The notes under the pieces were generated by a model. It saw only the letters and a program-made list of their open reading frames with translations, searched no databases and was not told the origin of the DNA. The position numbers and the translations under genes are program-made. Positions 26,435 through 36,415 of a DNA stretch of 64,000 nt are shown here, piece by piece. Source of the stretch: Sphingobium sp. WTD-1 (GTDB lineage: Bacteria > Pseudomonadota > Alphaproteobacteria > Sphingomonadales > Sphingomonadaceae); the NCBI RefSeq assembly GCF_030128825.1, contig NZ_CP119128.1, forward strand, positions 124,001 through 188,000. The letters run 5' to 3'. The stretch's first letter is position 1. Each line of letters opens with the position of its first letter.

Positions 26435-28639
26435 TCAGAATTCCAGACCAGCAGTAATGCCATACGTCCTTGGCGGAGCGTAGGTTGCTAGGATCAGTCG
26501 GCTTGTGGCGATGACGTAATTGGTGGAGTAGAAAGTCTTATCGAATATGTTCTTTGCCCATAGCGAGACGCTGATGTTACTCGGCATCCGATAGGTGACG
26601 GATCCATTCACCACCGTCCGTCCGCTTTGGGATGCACGTTCGTCATTGAACGGCGTGAAGTAGATCTTCGACTTGTAATCAACGTCGGCCGAAAGGGTGA
26701 TATCTCCCCCTGACGGAAGATCAGTCACATAGTTCCCGCGAAGGTTCATGGTCCATTCGGGGGCCTGCACGAGCCTATTGCCTTTCAGCGATCGCACCGG
26801 CGACGGCGGCGTTTGATCGAGTTCGAGTGGATTGGACGATGAGTAATCATCGAATTTCGCATCCAGGTAGCCGCCTGCGGCGGTCAGCGACAGGCCCTTG
26901 GCAGGCCGTAGCGTTGTCTCCAGCTCGATACCCCACGTTTTTGCTGAGGCTGCATTTTCGAAGATCGTGTTGATCGACGTGCCTGAGGCTGATGGGACCG
27001 ACTTACCAACTTGAAGGTCGGTGAACGTCGATCGGAACCCCGTCAGGTTGAAGGTCAGCATGTTCCCAAGAAGCGTGGTTTTCAAACCACCTTCCCAGTT
27101 CTCGACCGTTTCGGGACGAAGGATGGGATTGAGCTGCCCCGCAAGGATAATGCCGCTCTTGAAGCCTTTCGAATAGGTGCCGAAGGCAAGCACCCCTCGA
27201 ACGGGGCGCCATTCAATGGAAAGGCGGGGAGAGAAATTGTCAAAGCTGCCGCCCGGGCTGCTGAGGAATGTCCCGCCTGGGTTGATTGTCGTCGAGTTCC
27301 CGGTCCTCTTTTCATGGGTATAGCGGGCGCCCGCCGTGAGGCTGAGCTGATCCGTCAATTCATAGGTGGCTTGCCCGAAGACGGCCGCACTGCGGATATT
27401 TACGTCTCCCATGAAACGGACGCGCACGCTCTGCTGTGCCGGTGCAACATCGATGCCGGGATTCAGGCCGATCTGGTTGTCGCCGAAAAGATATTCGTCG
27501 AAATAAAAGGCCGAGACGAGTGCATTCAGTCGCTCAGTCGAAAGCGATAGCTGCAATTCCTGAGAAAATTGATGTCCGCGCGAGTAATTGTTCTGGCGCG
27601 TTGGGTTTTGCACCGCTGAGGCATCGAGATCCTGGAGCGGGTTGTTGTAGAATTTCCGGTAGTTGGTGATGGACTTGAGCGAAAGCAATTCGTTCAGCTC
27701 TGCGTCGAAAGTGCCCGTAACAGACCAGGTCTGTCGTTTGTTTCGGATCGGGCCTTCCGAAGCTATGTCCCGGATGTCAGTCGCATAGCCGCCTTGTCCA
27801 AGGCCATAAAGCGGACTGCCGACTGGCTGACTAGGGAATGACACTTCCTTGAAATGCAGGCCGTAGGCAGCGTCATCCTCATGGTGAAGCTCGCCGCTGA
27901 GCAGGAAGGATACGTCCGGTCCGAGGTCAAAATTCACTAGCGCGCGAATTGAGCGCTTGTTGGCGTCGTCGATGTCAGTGCCGATACGCGGATTTCGACC
28001 AAAGCCCGAGCGGTCCTCCGTGCGAATGGCCAATCGCGCCTGAACGCCGTTAGTAATCGGGCCGCCGACCGCTGCCTCGCCAACAATCTGGTCATAATTG
28101 CCATACGTCATGCGTATGTAGCCATTAAGGTCGTTGGTAGGCTTGCGCGTGATGAGGTTGATGACGCCGCCGGTTGAATTTCGACCGTAGAGCGTACCTT
28201 GCGGGCCACGCAGAACCTCGACGCGCTCCAGGTCGAAAAATGATCCGAGCTGGTTGATCGACTGCGAGATGACCGCGCCGTCGACATGCATTGCAACCGA
28301 CGGGTCTGCTCCAACGAAAACGTTATCGAGACCAACGCCCCGGATGAAAATCTGGGCAATGCCGAACTGCGTCCCGACTGACACATTGGGTACGATCGAG
28401 CCAAGTCCGGACACATCGTTGGTGCCGCTCGGGCCGATAAGATCGCCTCCAATGGCTGACACCGCTATCGGCACATCCTGAAGGCCCTGGGCACGCTTTT
28501 GCGCGGTGACGATGATGTCGCCAGCCTCCGCCTCCGGCATGGTGTTTTGTTGTGTGACCGCTTTGTCCTGTGCGTAAACAGGTGCTGCGATTGAAATACC
28601 CGCAGCGCACAGCATGGCGCTTGCCAGCCTCTTGCCCAT
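26435..28639 (-). CDS. TonB-dependent outer-membrane receptor
   Basis: A 734-residue TonB-dependent receptor. The signal peptide ends near PVYAQ (residue about 24). The plug domain shows GDIIVTAQKRAQGLQDVPIAVS and IRGVGLDNVFVGADPSVAMHVDG, and the barrel ends with the aromatic RTYGITAGLEF. This iron-complex-like subclass is highly expanded in sphingomonads, where several members import aromatic compounds. Its place beside an aromatic catabolic cluster suggests uptake of that substrate, which is inference. Confidence 0.92.
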   Translation of the reverse strand: MGKRLASAMLCAAGISIAAPVYAQDKAVTQQNTMPEAEAGDIIVTAQKRAQGLQDVPIAVSAIGGDLIGPSGTNDVSGLGSIVPNVSVGTQFGIAQIFIRGVGLDNVFVGADPSVAMHVDGAVISQSINQLGSFFDLERVEVLRGPQGTLYGRNSTGGVINLITRKPTNDLNGYIRMTYGNYDQIVGEAAVGGPITNGVQARLAIRTEDRSGFGRNPRIGTDIDDANKRSIRALVNFDLGPDVSFLLSGELHHEDDAAYGLHFKEVSFPSQPVGSPLYGLGQGGYATDIRDIASEGPIRNKRQTWSVTGTFDAELNELLSLKSITNYRKFYNNPLQDLDASAVQNPTRQNNYSRGHQFSQELQLSLSTERLNALVSAFYFDEYLFGDNQIGLNPGIDVAPAQQSVRVRFMGDVNIRSAAVFGQATYELTDQLSLTAGARYTHEKRTGNSTTINPGGTFLSSPGGSFDNFSPRLSIEWRPVRGVLAFGTYSKGFKSGIILAGQLNPILRPETVENWEGGLKTTLLGNMLTFNLTGFRSTFTDLQVGKSVPSASGTSINTIFENAASAKTWGIELETTLRPAKGLSLTAAGGYLDAKFDDYSSSNPLELDQTPPSPVRSLKGNRLVQAPEWTMNLRGNYVTDLPSGGDITLSADVDYKSKIYFTPFNDERASQSGRTVVNGSVTYRMPSNISVSLWAKNIFDKTFYSTNYVIATSRLILATYAPPRTYGITAGLEF

Positions 28640-28842
28640 AGATCCTCCCCGTTGTCGGTTTGTGGCGGGCGATACCTGCCACTCCGGCGTCGGAATTATT
28701 TCCTTTGCGCCGGTTTGCTTACGGTGGAGGCAATTACGCCAATCAACTAGAACGATAATATGGATAACATGAATCTATGAAACTTATGAGTTAGAGCGGC
28801 AGACGGTCGGCGTTTATAAACTGTTCTTCCGATACCATTGTT
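28640..28842. other. AT-rich gap between the LysR gene and the receptor gene
   Basis: About 200 bases upstream of the receptor gene, noticeably AT-rich between 28720 and 28830. It should contain the receptor promoter. I see no gene. Confidence 0.4.
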
Positions 28843-29778
28843 CTACCCAATTTCGGATTCAGAAGAGGGATCACGTCCGAGAAAGAGTTCCGAAATCAAC
28901 GCGCGCAGCCACAATATTGCCGGGTCGTGGTGGACCCGCCGATGCCAAAATTGCTGTAGCTCGATCGGAGGAATGGCCAGTGGCGGCGGTATTTGCCGGA
29001 GACCCGCAAGTTCGGCGTAGGTTGTGCCTACCGCTTTGGGTACGGTTGTAATCAAGTCCGATTTTGCGATCAGGAGCGGCGTGCTCACGAAATGGGGGGA
29101 CTGGAGCTGAATGTGGCGGGACAGTCCCTGTTGCGATAAGGTGCGCTCGAACAATTCCTGACTTCTGCCTTCCTGAGAGACGACCACGTGACCCAGGTTC
29201 AAAAACTGGTCGAGTGTAATCGTTGACCCGACTGTGGGATGGCCTGCCCTCACGAGGCAGACGAATGGATGTTCGAACAGCTTCTGCTTGTAGAATGCGG
29301 CGCCATCCAGGTCCGGAAAATATCCCAATGCCAAATCCACGATGCCTTCGGCCATGGCCCGCTCAAGATCTTCGGGCCTCATCGAATAGCAGCGGATGGT
29401 AGCCCCCGGTGCCCTTTGGGCCAGTGCTTGCATCAACTTAGGTATGAAGACCAACTCGCCGATGTCCGAAGTGGTAATTGCGAACCGTCGCTCGCTTCGG
29501 GCCGGATCGAACGATGGTGTTCGCAACAATTCCGTATCGACGGTGGCCAGGATCCGGCGAACAGGGTCACGCAAGCGTTCCCCGGTGGGCGTTGGCTGCA
29601 TCCGGTTGCCCTGGCGGACCAGAAGTTCGTCATTAAAGAATGTGCGCAGCTTCGACAATGCAAAGCTCACATTTGGTTGGCTAACCTTCAGGCGCCGGGC
29701 TGTCGCATTGACCCCCCGCTCTTCCAACAGAGCATCGAGAACGACAAGCAGGTTCAGATCGAGAGCACGGTAATCCAT
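28843..29778 (-). CDS. LysR-family transcriptional regulator
   Basis: A 311-residue LTTR. The N-terminal winged helix-turn-helix reads LDLNLLVVLDALLEERGVNATARRL then VSQPNVSFALSKLR (residues 7-50), followed by an effector domain with ALGYFPDLDG and FVCLVRAGHPTVG. It is close to the NodD/PcpR-like subclass that senses aromatic compounds. It is divergent from the aldehyde dehydrogenase gene across about 100 bases, the normal place for its operator. Confidence 0.92.
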   Translation of the reverse strand: MDYRALDLNLLVVLDALLEERGVNATARRLKVSQPNVSFALSKLRTFFNDELLVRQGNRMQPTPTGERLRDPVRRILATVDTELLRTPSFDPARSERRFAITTSDIGELVFIPKLMQALAQRAPGATIRCYSMRPEDLERAMAEGIVDLALGYFPDLDGAAFYKQKLFEHPFVCLVRAGHPTVGSTITLDQFLNLGHVVVSQEGRSQELFERTLSQQGLSRHIQLQSPHFVSTPLLIAKSDLITTVPKAVGTTYAELAGLRQIPPPLAIPPIELQQFWHRRVHHDPAILWLRALISELFLGRDPSSESEIG

Positions 29779-29814
29779 TTCACTAATATAGCCTATCAGA
29801 ATAAACAGAGATAC

Positions 29815-29838
29815 GGATAATTGCGAATTGCGCTATCC
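29815..29838. promoter_or_regulatory. Dyad in the LysR/aldehyde dehydrogenase intergenic region
   Basis: GGATA and TATCC arms 14 bases apart lie about 40 bases from both divergent starts, and an ATTGCG repeat sits between them. This could be a LysR-type binding site, but the spacing differs from the classical T-N11-A box. Confidence 0.35.
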
Positions 29839-29877
29839 TGACGTTGGTCAGCCCAGACTGACGCGAGAGGAGCGATG

Positions 29878-31374
29878 ATGGCGACGGTTACAGAAATCAA
29901 AAGCGACGCACAGGAAACTGGTGCGTGGCTCGGTTCGAACATCTGGGATGGTCGAGCATTCGATGGTGACTGGACGCCACTGCAAACCTCCGCAAACGTT
30001 CTTGAGCCTGCTACCGGTGCCGTCCTCGGATCGGTCGGTCTTGCAAGTCCTGAAGACATTCGGGCCGCTGCAGTAGCCGCCAAAAGTGCACAGAAGAGCT
30101 GGGCGGCCACTGGCTATGATGAGCGTGCTGCCATCCTTCGTGCTGCTGCTGCCGTGGCAGAGAAATATCGCGCCGAGATCGTCGACTGGATCGTGCGCGA
30201 GAGCGGCTCGATCATTGCAAAAGCCGAATATGAAGTCGCAGTGTCGATCAAGCTGCTGCACGAAGCCAGCGCGATGCCGAGCCAGGCATGTGGTCAGGTT
30301 CTGCCCTCCTCTCCGGGCAGGCTGAGCATGGCGCGCCGGCGTCCTCTCGGCGTTGTCGGTGTCATCAGCCCATTCAACTTCCCGCTTTATCTCGCTATCC
30401 GCGCCGTTGCGCCAGCGATTGCCGTGGGCAACGCTGTGGTCCTCAAGCCTGACCCACGCACTGCGGTTTGCGGTGGCTTCTCCATTGCTCGTATTTTCGA
30501 AGAAGCCGGACTCCCCAAGGGTGTGTTGCATGTTCTGGCCGGTGACGGTGCTGCAGGCGCCGCGCTTTGCAGCGATCCGGATGTCGCCATGATCCAGTTT
30601 ACCGGATCGACCGCCGCAGGCCGCAAGGTTGGCGAAGCGGCAGGACGACATCTCAAGAAAGTTTCACTGGAGCTGGGCGGCAAGAACGCGCTGATCATCC
30701 TTGACGATGCGGACATCGATCTGGCCGTAAAGGCCACAAAATGGGGTGCCTATCTGCATCAGGGACAGATCTGCATGGCGACCGGCCGCGTGCTGGTACA
30801 TGAGCGGATTGCCGAGCAGTTCACGAAGGCTCTAGCGCAGTCGGCCACGCAGCTTCCCGTCGGGGATCCAGCAAGCGGTCAGGTGGCTTTGGGGCCCCTG
30901 ATCAACGAGGCCCAGGTCGCCCATGCGACAAGGGTTGTTGAAAACAGCGTTGCGGCGGGTGCCACCATCGAAGCAGGTGGCACGGCCGACGGCTTGTTCT
31001 TCCAACCGACTGTCCTTTCAAACGTGCTCCCGGGCAATCCAGCGTTTGAGGAAGAAATTTTCGCGCCGGTTGCTGTCGTTACGCCCTTTGCCTCCGACGA
31101 GGAGGCTATCGCTATCGCCAACAACGGCGATTACGGCCTTTCCGCAGGCGTCATTACCGCGTCGCTGGAGCGGGCGCTTGCGTTCGCTGACCAATTGCAT
31201 GTCGGCCTCCTGCACATCAACGATCAGACCGTGAATGAAGAAGTGGTGAACCCGTTTGGCGGGACGGGAGCATCAGGAAACGGCACCAGCATCGGCGGCC
31301 CGGCCAATTGGGAAGAGTTCACACATTGGCAGTGGCTGACGATGCGCGGCGTAGTGCCTGCGTATCCGCTTTAA
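29878..31374 (+). CDS. Benzaldehyde/vanillin-type aldehyde dehydrogenase
   Basis: A 498-residue NAD(P)-dependent aldehyde dehydrogenase. It has FTGSTAAGRKVG for cofactor binding, the catalytic Glu in LELGGKN and the catalytic Cys in QGQICMA. The C-terminus reads HINDQTVNEEVVNPFGGTGASGNG, the pattern of benzaldehyde, salicylaldehyde and vanillin dehydrogenases (LigV/XylC relatives) rather than of short-chain enzymes. In this cluster it would oxidise an aromatic aldehyde such as 4-methoxybenzaldehyde to the acid. Of two adjacent ATGs the second (29878) has better spacing to GAGAGGAG. Confidence 0.93.
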   Translation: MATVTEIKSDAQETGAWLGSNIWDGRAFDGDWTPLQTSANVLEPATGAVLGSVGLASPEDIRAAAVAAKSAQKSWAATGYDERAAILRAAAAVAEKYRAEIVDWIVRESGSIIAKAEYEVAVSIKLLHEASAMPSQACGQVLPSSPGRLSMARRRPLGVVGVISPFNFPLYLAIRAVAPAIAVGNAVVLKPDPRTAVCGGFSIARIFEEAGLPKGVLHVLAGDGAAGAALCSDPDVAMIQFTGSTAAGRKVGEAAGRHLKKVSLELGGKNALIILDDADIDLAVKATKWGAYLHQGQICMATGRVLVHERIAEQFTKALAQSATQLPVGDPASGQVALGPLINEAQVAHATRVVENSVAAGATIEAGGTADGLFFQPTVLSNVLPGNPAFEEEIFAPVAVVTPFASDEEAIAIANNGDYGLSAGVITASLERALAFADQLHVGLLHINDQTVNEEVVNPFGGTGASGNGTSIGGPANWEEFTHWQWLTMRGVVPAYPL

Positions 31375-31401
31375 TCAATAAGAAGAAGGGACGAGAGGAA
31401 C

Positions 31402-32070
31402 ATGAAGGGTATTTGGGCTTCGCTCGCGGTCGCGAGCTGTTTCATGGCAGTGCCGGCCATGGCTCAGGATAACTCAGGGGACGATTTCAAACGGGTGATG
31501 ATCCGTGGCGGCTTTGCTTACCTGAAGTGGGATGAAGGAGCGTCCGTCAATGTGGGCGGACAGGTGGTGCCGGGTGGCACGACCCGCCTGTCCAATAACA
31601 AGGGGGTCGAAATCGATGTCTCCTATTTCCTGCATCCCAACGTTTCGGTGGCAGTCGCCGTAGGCGTGCCACCCACAACGACGCTCTATGGTGCTGGAAC
31701 GCTGGAATCCGCCGGTGAGCTGGGCAAGGTCACATACGGTCCCGGATCGGCGACAGTCCTGTATCACATCACGGGTCTCGGCCCGGTGAAACCGTATCTT
31801 GGCGCCGGCGTCAACTACACGATCATCTTCAAGACGAAGGATCGGCTCCTGCAGGATTTCAAGGCCAAGGACACGGTTGGCCCGGTCCTTCAGGGGGGCG
31901 TGGACATCGCCCTAAACAAGAGCTTCGGCATCTATTTCGATGCCAAGAAAATTTTCGCCACGTCGGATACCACGTGGAAGCTGCCCACGCCTGCGGGTCT
32001 CGCGCCTGGCACCGCGAAGGTCAAGCTCGACCCCCTCGTGCTCAATGCCGGCGTGTCATTCCGGTTCTAA
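31402..32070 (+). CDS. OmpW-family outer-membrane protein
   Basis: A 222-residue outer-membrane beta-barrel with a signal peptide ending VPAMAQ. OmpW features include [38 protein letters not shown] and a final [10 protein letters not shown] ending in Phe. OmpW/AlkL proteins form a small hydrophobic channel that admits non-polar compounds. Between two aldehyde dehydrogenase genes it likely admits the hydrophobic substrate. Start supported by GAGAGGAA upstream. Confidence 0.9.
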   Translation: MKGIWASLAVASCFMAVPAMAQDNSGDDFKRVMIRGGFAYLKWDEGASVNVGGQVVPGGTTRLSNNKGVEIDVSYFLHPNVSVAVAVGVPPTTTLYGAGTLESAGELGKVTYGPGSATVLYHITGLGPVKPYLGAGVNYTIIFKTKDRLLQDFKAKDTVGPVLQGGVDIALNKSFGIYFDAKKIFATSDTTWKLPTPAGLAPGTAKVKLDPLVLNAGVSFRF

Positions 32071-32080
32071 GGATCAAATC

Positions 32081-33598
32081 ATGAACAAGCCCGAGACATT
32101 CTTCAACGTCGCGCATCCCTTCAAGGCTCAGTACGATAATTTTATCGGAGGGCGATGGGTGGCGCCGGTGGAAGGCCGGTATTTCGACAACAGCACGCCG
32201 ATCACCGGGGAAGTCGTTACGAGCGTCGCTCGTTCTTCCGCTGCAGATGTCGAGCTAGCGTTGGACGCCGCCCACCGCGCGAAGGATGCCTGGGGCCAGT
32301 TCAGTCCTGCCGAACGCGCTCTGGTCCTCAATCGTATCGCTGATCGGATGGAGGAAAATCTTGAGCTGCTCGCTACGGCTGAAACATGGGATAACGGCAA
32401 GCCGATCCGGGAAACGCTCGCGGCGGACATCCCACTCGCGATTGACCATTTCCGCTATTTTGCGGGCTGCATCAGGGCGCAGGAAGGCGGTATTTCGGAG
32501 ATCGACCACGATACCGTCGCTTATCACTTCCATGAGCCGTTGGGTGTCGTAGGCCAGATCATCCCTTGGAACTTCCCGCTTCTGATGGCCTGCTGGAAAC
32601 TGGCCCCTGCAATGGCTGCCGGCAATTGCATCGTCCTCAAGCCTGCGGAGCAGACCCCGGCCTCCATTCTCGTCCTGATCGAGCTGATTGCCGACATCGT
32701 GCCACCAGGCGTGATAAACGTCGTCAATGGCTTTGGCGTCGAAGCAGGCAAGCCACTCGCTCAGTCGCCTCGCATCGCGAAGATCGCCTTCACAGGTGAA
32801 ACCACGACGGGCCGGCTCATCATGCAATATGCCACGGAGAACCTGATCCCGGTTACGTTGGAGCTGGGCGGCAAAAGTCCGAACATCTTCTTCTCCGATG
32901 TGATGGCCGAAGACGACGATTATCTCGACAAGGCCATCGAAGGCTTCGCCATGTTCGCGCTCAATCAGGGCGAGGTATGCACCTGTCCGAGCCGCGCGCT
33001 TGTCCATGAGAGCATCTATGACAGGTTCATGGAAAAGGCGATCCGTCGCGTTGAGGCAATCGTGCAGGGCAATCCGCTCGACCGCTCGACCATGATCGGC
33101 GCGCAGGCATCGTCGGAGCAGCTGGAAAAGATCCTCAGCTACTTCGACGTTGGTCGCAATGAAGGCGCAAAAGTGCTGACCGGCGGCGAGCGTGCGACTT
33201 TCGATGGTCCTCTTGCTGGAGGCTTTTATGTCAAGCCGACCGTTCTCGCCGGGCATAACCGGATGCGGGTGTTCCAAGAAGAAATCTTCGGCCCTGTCGT
33301 GTCGGTAACGACCTTCAAGAACGACGAAGACGCCTTGGCGATTGCGAATGACACCCTCTACGGGCTTGGCGCCGGTGTGTGGACCCGCGACGGTAGCCGG
33401 GCTTATCGTATGGGCCGGGGCATTCAGGCCGGTCGGGTGTGGACCAATTGCTATCACGCTTATCCGGCGCACGCTGCTTTCGGTGGCTACAAGCAGTCGG
33501 GCATCGGTCGCGAAAATCACAAGATGATGCTGGACCACTATCAGCAAACGAAAAATCTGCTGGTAAGCTACAGCCCGAAGAAGCTCGGCTTCTTCTGA
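32081..33598 (+). CDS. ExaC-like acetaldehyde/aliphatic aldehyde dehydrogenase
   Basis: A 505-residue aldehyde dehydrogenase close in pattern to the NAD-dependent acetaldehyde dehydrogenase of ethanol oxidation (ExaC, about 506 residues). The opening [19 protein letters not shown], the catalytic Glu in LELGGKSPN, the Cys in [12 protein letters not shown] and the end [14 protein letters not shown] are all typical. It is followed by a DUF779 gene, a pairing well known for this enzyme type. A short aliphatic aldehyde is therefore its likely substrate. An AAGGAT ribosome site precedes the ATG. Confidence 0.92.
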   Translation: MNKPETFFNVAHPFKAQYDNFIGGRWVAPVEGRYFDNSTPITGEVVTSVARSSAADVELALDAAHRAKDAWGQFSPAERALVLNRIADRMEENLELLATAETWDNGKPIRETLAADIPLAIDHFRYFAGCIRAQEGGISEIDHDTVAYHFHEPLGVVGQIIPWNFPLLMACWKLAPAMAAGNCIVLKPAEQTPASILVLIELIADIVPPGVINVVNGFGVEAGKPLAQSPRIAKIAFTGETTTGRLIMQYATENLIPVTLELGGKSPNIFFSDVMAEDDDYLDKAIEGFAMFALNQGEVCTCPSRALVHESIYDRFMEKAIRRVEAIVQGNPLDRSTMIGAQASSEQLEKILSYFDVGRNEGAKVLTGGERATFDGPLAGGFYVKPTVLAGHNRMRVFQEEIFGPVVSVTTFKNDEDALAIANDTLYGLGAGVWTRDGSRAYRMGRGIQAGRVWTNCYHAYPAHAAFGGYKQSGIGRENHKMMLDHYQQTKNLLVSYSPKKLGFF

Positions 33599-33612
33599 TC
33601 GGCCTCTGAGCG

Positions 33613-33966
33613 ATGACACATCAGTCCGCAACCCATTCGATCCAGGCTACCCCGGCCGCGCTCGCTCTGATCGCGCAGATCGAAGAGGAGCATGGCGAGC
33701 TGATGTTTCATCAATCCGGGGGATGCTGCGATGGCTCCTCACCCATGTGCTACCGCAACGGGGAGTTGCGGGTAGGCGACGGAGACGTGCTGCTTGGCAC
33801 GGTCGGCACTGCCCCTTTCTACATCGGCAAGGCGCAGTTCGAGCAGTGGGGCCGACCGCAACTGTTGCTCGACGTTGTGCCGGGCCGAGGAGGCATGTTC
33901 TCTTTGGACAATGGCCGACAAGTCCGCTTCCACATTCGCCCCAAAACAAAAACGCAGGAGAGCTGA
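33613..33966 (+). CDS. DUF779 protein, aldehyde dehydrogenase partner
   Basis: A 117-residue soluble protein with the DUF779 signature HGELMFHQSGGCCDGSSPMCY and a Cys pair that may bind a metal. DUF779 genes are commonly found next to acetaldehyde dehydrogenase genes of the ExaC/AdhB type, as here, 14 bases downstream. The molecular function is unproven. Confidence 0.9.
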   Translation: MTHQSATHSIQATPAALALIAQIEEEHGELMFHQSGGCCDGSSPMCYRNGELRVGDGDVLLGTVGTAPFYIGKAQFEQWGRPQLLLDVVPGRGGMFSLDNGRQVRFHIRPKTKTQES

Positions 33967-33967
33967 G

Positions 33968-35029
33968 ATGGCAACCCAACACTTCGATCCAGATACGAGT
34001 GCAGCCGCTGCACCCATTCCTCCCGCAGCAAATAAAGCACCGGGAACGGAGAGCTATAAGCAGCGCCGAAAGTGGATCGCCGACCGAATTGAGTCCCTCG
34101 ATCCGGAGGTGGACTATAGCGAGATCTGGCGTCTGACGACCTGTTACTACGTCGATGATATGTTCATGAACATCATCTACACGACGGGAATCCAGAATTT
34201 TACATTGCCGCCTGCCGGCACGATCCTGCTGACCAACAAGGGCCGTGGACCCATCGTTTCACGTCCGGAAGACCGCGCATATGAAACACTGCGCCACTTC
34301 TGGGCTTGGTTCGAATACGGACCTGACAGCCCTTATGTTCAGGGTTCCGTCGAGCGGGTCAACAAGGTGCACAAGTCGATGTCGCGCGTGTTGCCCGGTG
34401 CGTTCCCGGCCCGCGATTTCATCTATACCGCAGGCTGGACCTGCTGCGACGTCCATCGTCTGTTCGTCGGGCTGGGCCTCAAGGGCTTCAGCGAGAAGCA
34501 GAAAGCCGGCGCACATCGTTACTGGCAGAAGCTCATGTCCTATTTCAAGGACGAGGACGGCAATCCGATCGCCTTTCCCGAATCCTTCGATGCCACGGTG
34601 CAGTATCTGGAGGAATATGAGGCCCACGAATGGCCACGCGTTCCTACCGGCAAGGTTTGTGCTGACGCGCTGACTGACCAATATGCCCATGACTGGTTCC
34701 CGCGCGGTTTTCGCTGGCTCGGACGTCAGGTGATCCTCTCGCTTCAGAAGCCGCGCACGCGCGCGATCATGAACATGGATGAGCCGAACCCCATTCTGAA
34801 GCCCATCATTCGCGGCGGCATCGCCGCCTTCATCTGGATGAAGATGAATGTACTGGCTGATCCCAAGCTGTCGACGCCGGAAAAGGCCCGGCTGAAGGGA
34901 CAGATCAAGGGCCAGCATCAGCCTGCGCCGACCGAAAAGGTGTCGGCATGCCCTTACCACAATCGGGTGCCGCTTGATGTGGCTACCCAGATCCCCGGCC
35001 CTGCCGGATATGTAGGATATAAGAATTGA
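33968..35029 (+). CDS. MpaB-family oxygenase (DUF2236)
   Basis: A 353-residue protein of the oxygenase MpaB family, which includes haem-b latex-clearing protein Lcp and mycophenolic-acid MpaB. Visible segments are [49 protein letters not shown] and [17 protein letters not shown], with His residues spaced as in haem-binding members. It has no signal peptide. It is the only enzyme in the cluster that could attack a C=C side chain, so it may cleave a propenyl-benzene to two aldehydes. That role is inference. The ATG lies one base after the DUF779 stop; its own stop overlaps the ferredoxin ATG by one base. Confidence 0.88.
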   Translation: MATQHFDPDTSAAAAPIPPAANKAPGTESYKQRRKWIADRIESLDPEVDYSEIWRLTTCYYVDDMFMNIIYTTGIQNFTLPPAGTILLTNKGRGPIVSRPEDRAYETLRHFWAWFEYGPDSPYVQGSVERVNKVHKSMSRVLPGAFPARDFIYTAGWTCCDVHRLFVGLGLKGFSEKQKAGAHRYWQKLMSYFKDEDGNPIAFPESFDATVQYLEEYEAHEWPRVPTGKVCADALTDQYAHDWFPRGFRWLGRQVILSLQKPRTRAIMNMDEPNPILKPIIRGGIAAFIWMKMNVLADPKLSTPEKARLKGQIKGQHQPAPTEKVSACPYHNRVPLDVATQIPGPAGYVGYKN

Positions 35030-35343
35030 TGCAGTTGATGATCCGCACCAGAGAAGGAGAAGAGCGCAGCGTCCCGGCGTCCGAAGGGGTTTCCGTGATG
35101 GAGATCGTTCGTGATGCCGGTGTGGACGAGCTTCTCGCCCTTTGTGGTGGCTGCTGCTCGTGCGCGACCTGCCACATCTATGTCGATGATGCGTTTGTGG
35201 CCGCCCTGCCCGCCATGACGGCCGACGAAGACGACCTCCTCGACAGTTCGGACCATCGCCGCCCCAATTCGCGGCTTGCCTGCCAGATTCTCTTCAACGC
35301 GCAGCTCAACGGGCTGCCTATCGAAATCGCTCCGGAGGACTGA
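35029..35343 (+). CDS. [2Fe-2S] ferredoxin of a Rieske O-demethylase
   Basis: A 104-residue plant/vertebrate-type ferredoxin. Ligands are Cys39, Cys45, Cys48 ([11 protein letters not shown]) and Cys85 (SRLACQI), the CX5CX2C...C pattern. The sequence around [15 protein letters not shown] and LLDSSDHR closely recalls DdmB, the ferredoxin of dicamba O-demethylase, which passes electrons from an FAD reductase to the oxygenase. It sits between the MpaB and oxygenase genes, which fits that role. Confidence 0.93.
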   Translation: MQLMIRTREGEERSVPASEGVSVMEIVRDAGVDELLALCGGCCSCATCHIYVDDAFVAALPAMTADEDDLLDSSDHRRPNSRLACQILFNAQLNGLPIEIAPED

Positions 35344-35347
35344 TCCC

Positions 35348-36415
35348 ATGACCCGCGCCGCCAACGCCGATCACGAACCGTTTCTGTACGACGCCTGGTA
35401 TGTCGCAGGCTGGGCAACAGACCTGAAGCCCGGTGAGCGCATCGGTCGAACCTTTCTTAATCAGCCCATTGTCCTTTTCAGGACGGCATCGGGGGATGTC
35501 GGGGCGCTGGAGGATCGCTGCTGTCACCGTGCCATGCAGCTGAGCCACGGCCATGTCGAGGGTGAGATTTTGCGTTGCACCTATCATGGTCTTGAGTTCG
35601 GCACGGATGGCATTTGCTCGCGCATTCCTGCGCAAGAGAAGATCCCCAAGACCGCCTGCGTCCGCAGCTACCCTCTGGTCGAGCAGGATGCCATGCTCTG
35701 GATCTGGATGGGCGATCCCTCAAAGGCCGATGCCGAACGTATCCCGTCCCATCACTATCATAACGATCCGAAATGGGCTTGGCGCGGCGCGCATTTCCCG
35801 GTGAATGGCAATTGGGAATTGCTGGTCGACAATCTGATGGATCTATCGCACCTGCCTTATATCCATCCCAACACCATCGGCGGCAATCCCGAGCTTCATT
35901 TCAAGACGAAGACGGAGACGACAAAGCTGCCCAATGGGGTCAAGGTCGAGCGCCGTATGCCTGCCTCTGTCCCGCCTCCGACCTATATCGATGCCAAGGG
36001 GTTCAAGGGGCTGGTCGATCGCTGGCAGGAAATCGAGTTCATGCCGGTCATGATCCGCATTCATACTGGCGCCTGTGATGTCGATACAGGGGCCTATGAA
36101 GGCAAGCGCGACCATGGTTTCTCCATGCTCGGCTTCCACGGCATCACGCCTGAGACGGAGCGGACAACGCATTATTTCTGGTCAATGGCGACCAACATCC
36201 TCGACGGCGATATTCCCGATGTCGTGTTCGAGCAGACCGCCCGAACCTTCAAGGAGGACCAGGAGGTTCTAGAACTGCAGCAGGTTCGCATGGAAGCCGA
36301 CCCCAACCGGCCCTTGATCGACATTGCAAGCGATGTCGGCGGGCGGCAGGCTCGCCAGCTCATTCGCAAGCTGATCCGCGCGCAGCATGAGGAAGAGGCG
36401 CGCGAAGTAGCATGA
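35348..36415 (+). CDS. Rieske non-haem iron monooxygenase, aromatic O-demethylase type
   Basis: A 355-residue oxygenase component. The Rieske cluster ligands are Cys58, His60, Cys77 and His80 (CCHRAMQL and CTYHGLEF). The mononuclear iron site reads N162, D165, H168 and H173 in DNLMDLSHLPYIH, with the same spacing as dicamba monooxygenase DdmC. Length and C-terminus also fit DdmC/VanA-type O-demethylases, which turn Ar-OCH3 into Ar-OH plus formaldehyde. With the ferredoxin before it and the reductase after it, this is a three-component system. Presence of pobA downstream points to 4-methoxybenzoate as substrate (inference). Confidence 0.93.
   Translation: MTRAANADHEPFLYDAWYVAGWATDLKPGERIGRTFLNQPIVLFRTASGDVGALEDRCCHRAMQLSHGHVEGEILRCTYHGLEFGTDGICSRIPAQEKIPKTACVRSYPLVEQDAMLWIWMGDPSKADAERIPSHHYHNDPKWAWRGAHFPVNGNWELLVDNLMDLSHLPYIHPNTIGGNPELHFKTKTETTKLPNGVKVERRMPASVPPPTYIDAKGFKGLVDRWQEIEFMPVMIRIHTGACDVDTGAYEGKRDHGFSMLGFHGITPETERTTHYFWSMATNILDGDIPDVVFEQTARTFKEDQEVLELQQVRMEADPNRPLIDIASDVGGRQARQLIRKLIRAQHEEEAREVA

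Noticed and set aside
29875..29877. First ATG of the aldehyde dehydrogenase as start
   Set aside because: It lies only two bases after the GAGAGGAG ribosome site; the second ATG at 29878 has better spacing. The difference is one residue.
32255..33631. Long minus-strand open frame opposite the ExaC-like dehydrogenase
   Set aside because: A shadow of a gene with complete catalytic residues; no domain or ribosome site is visible.
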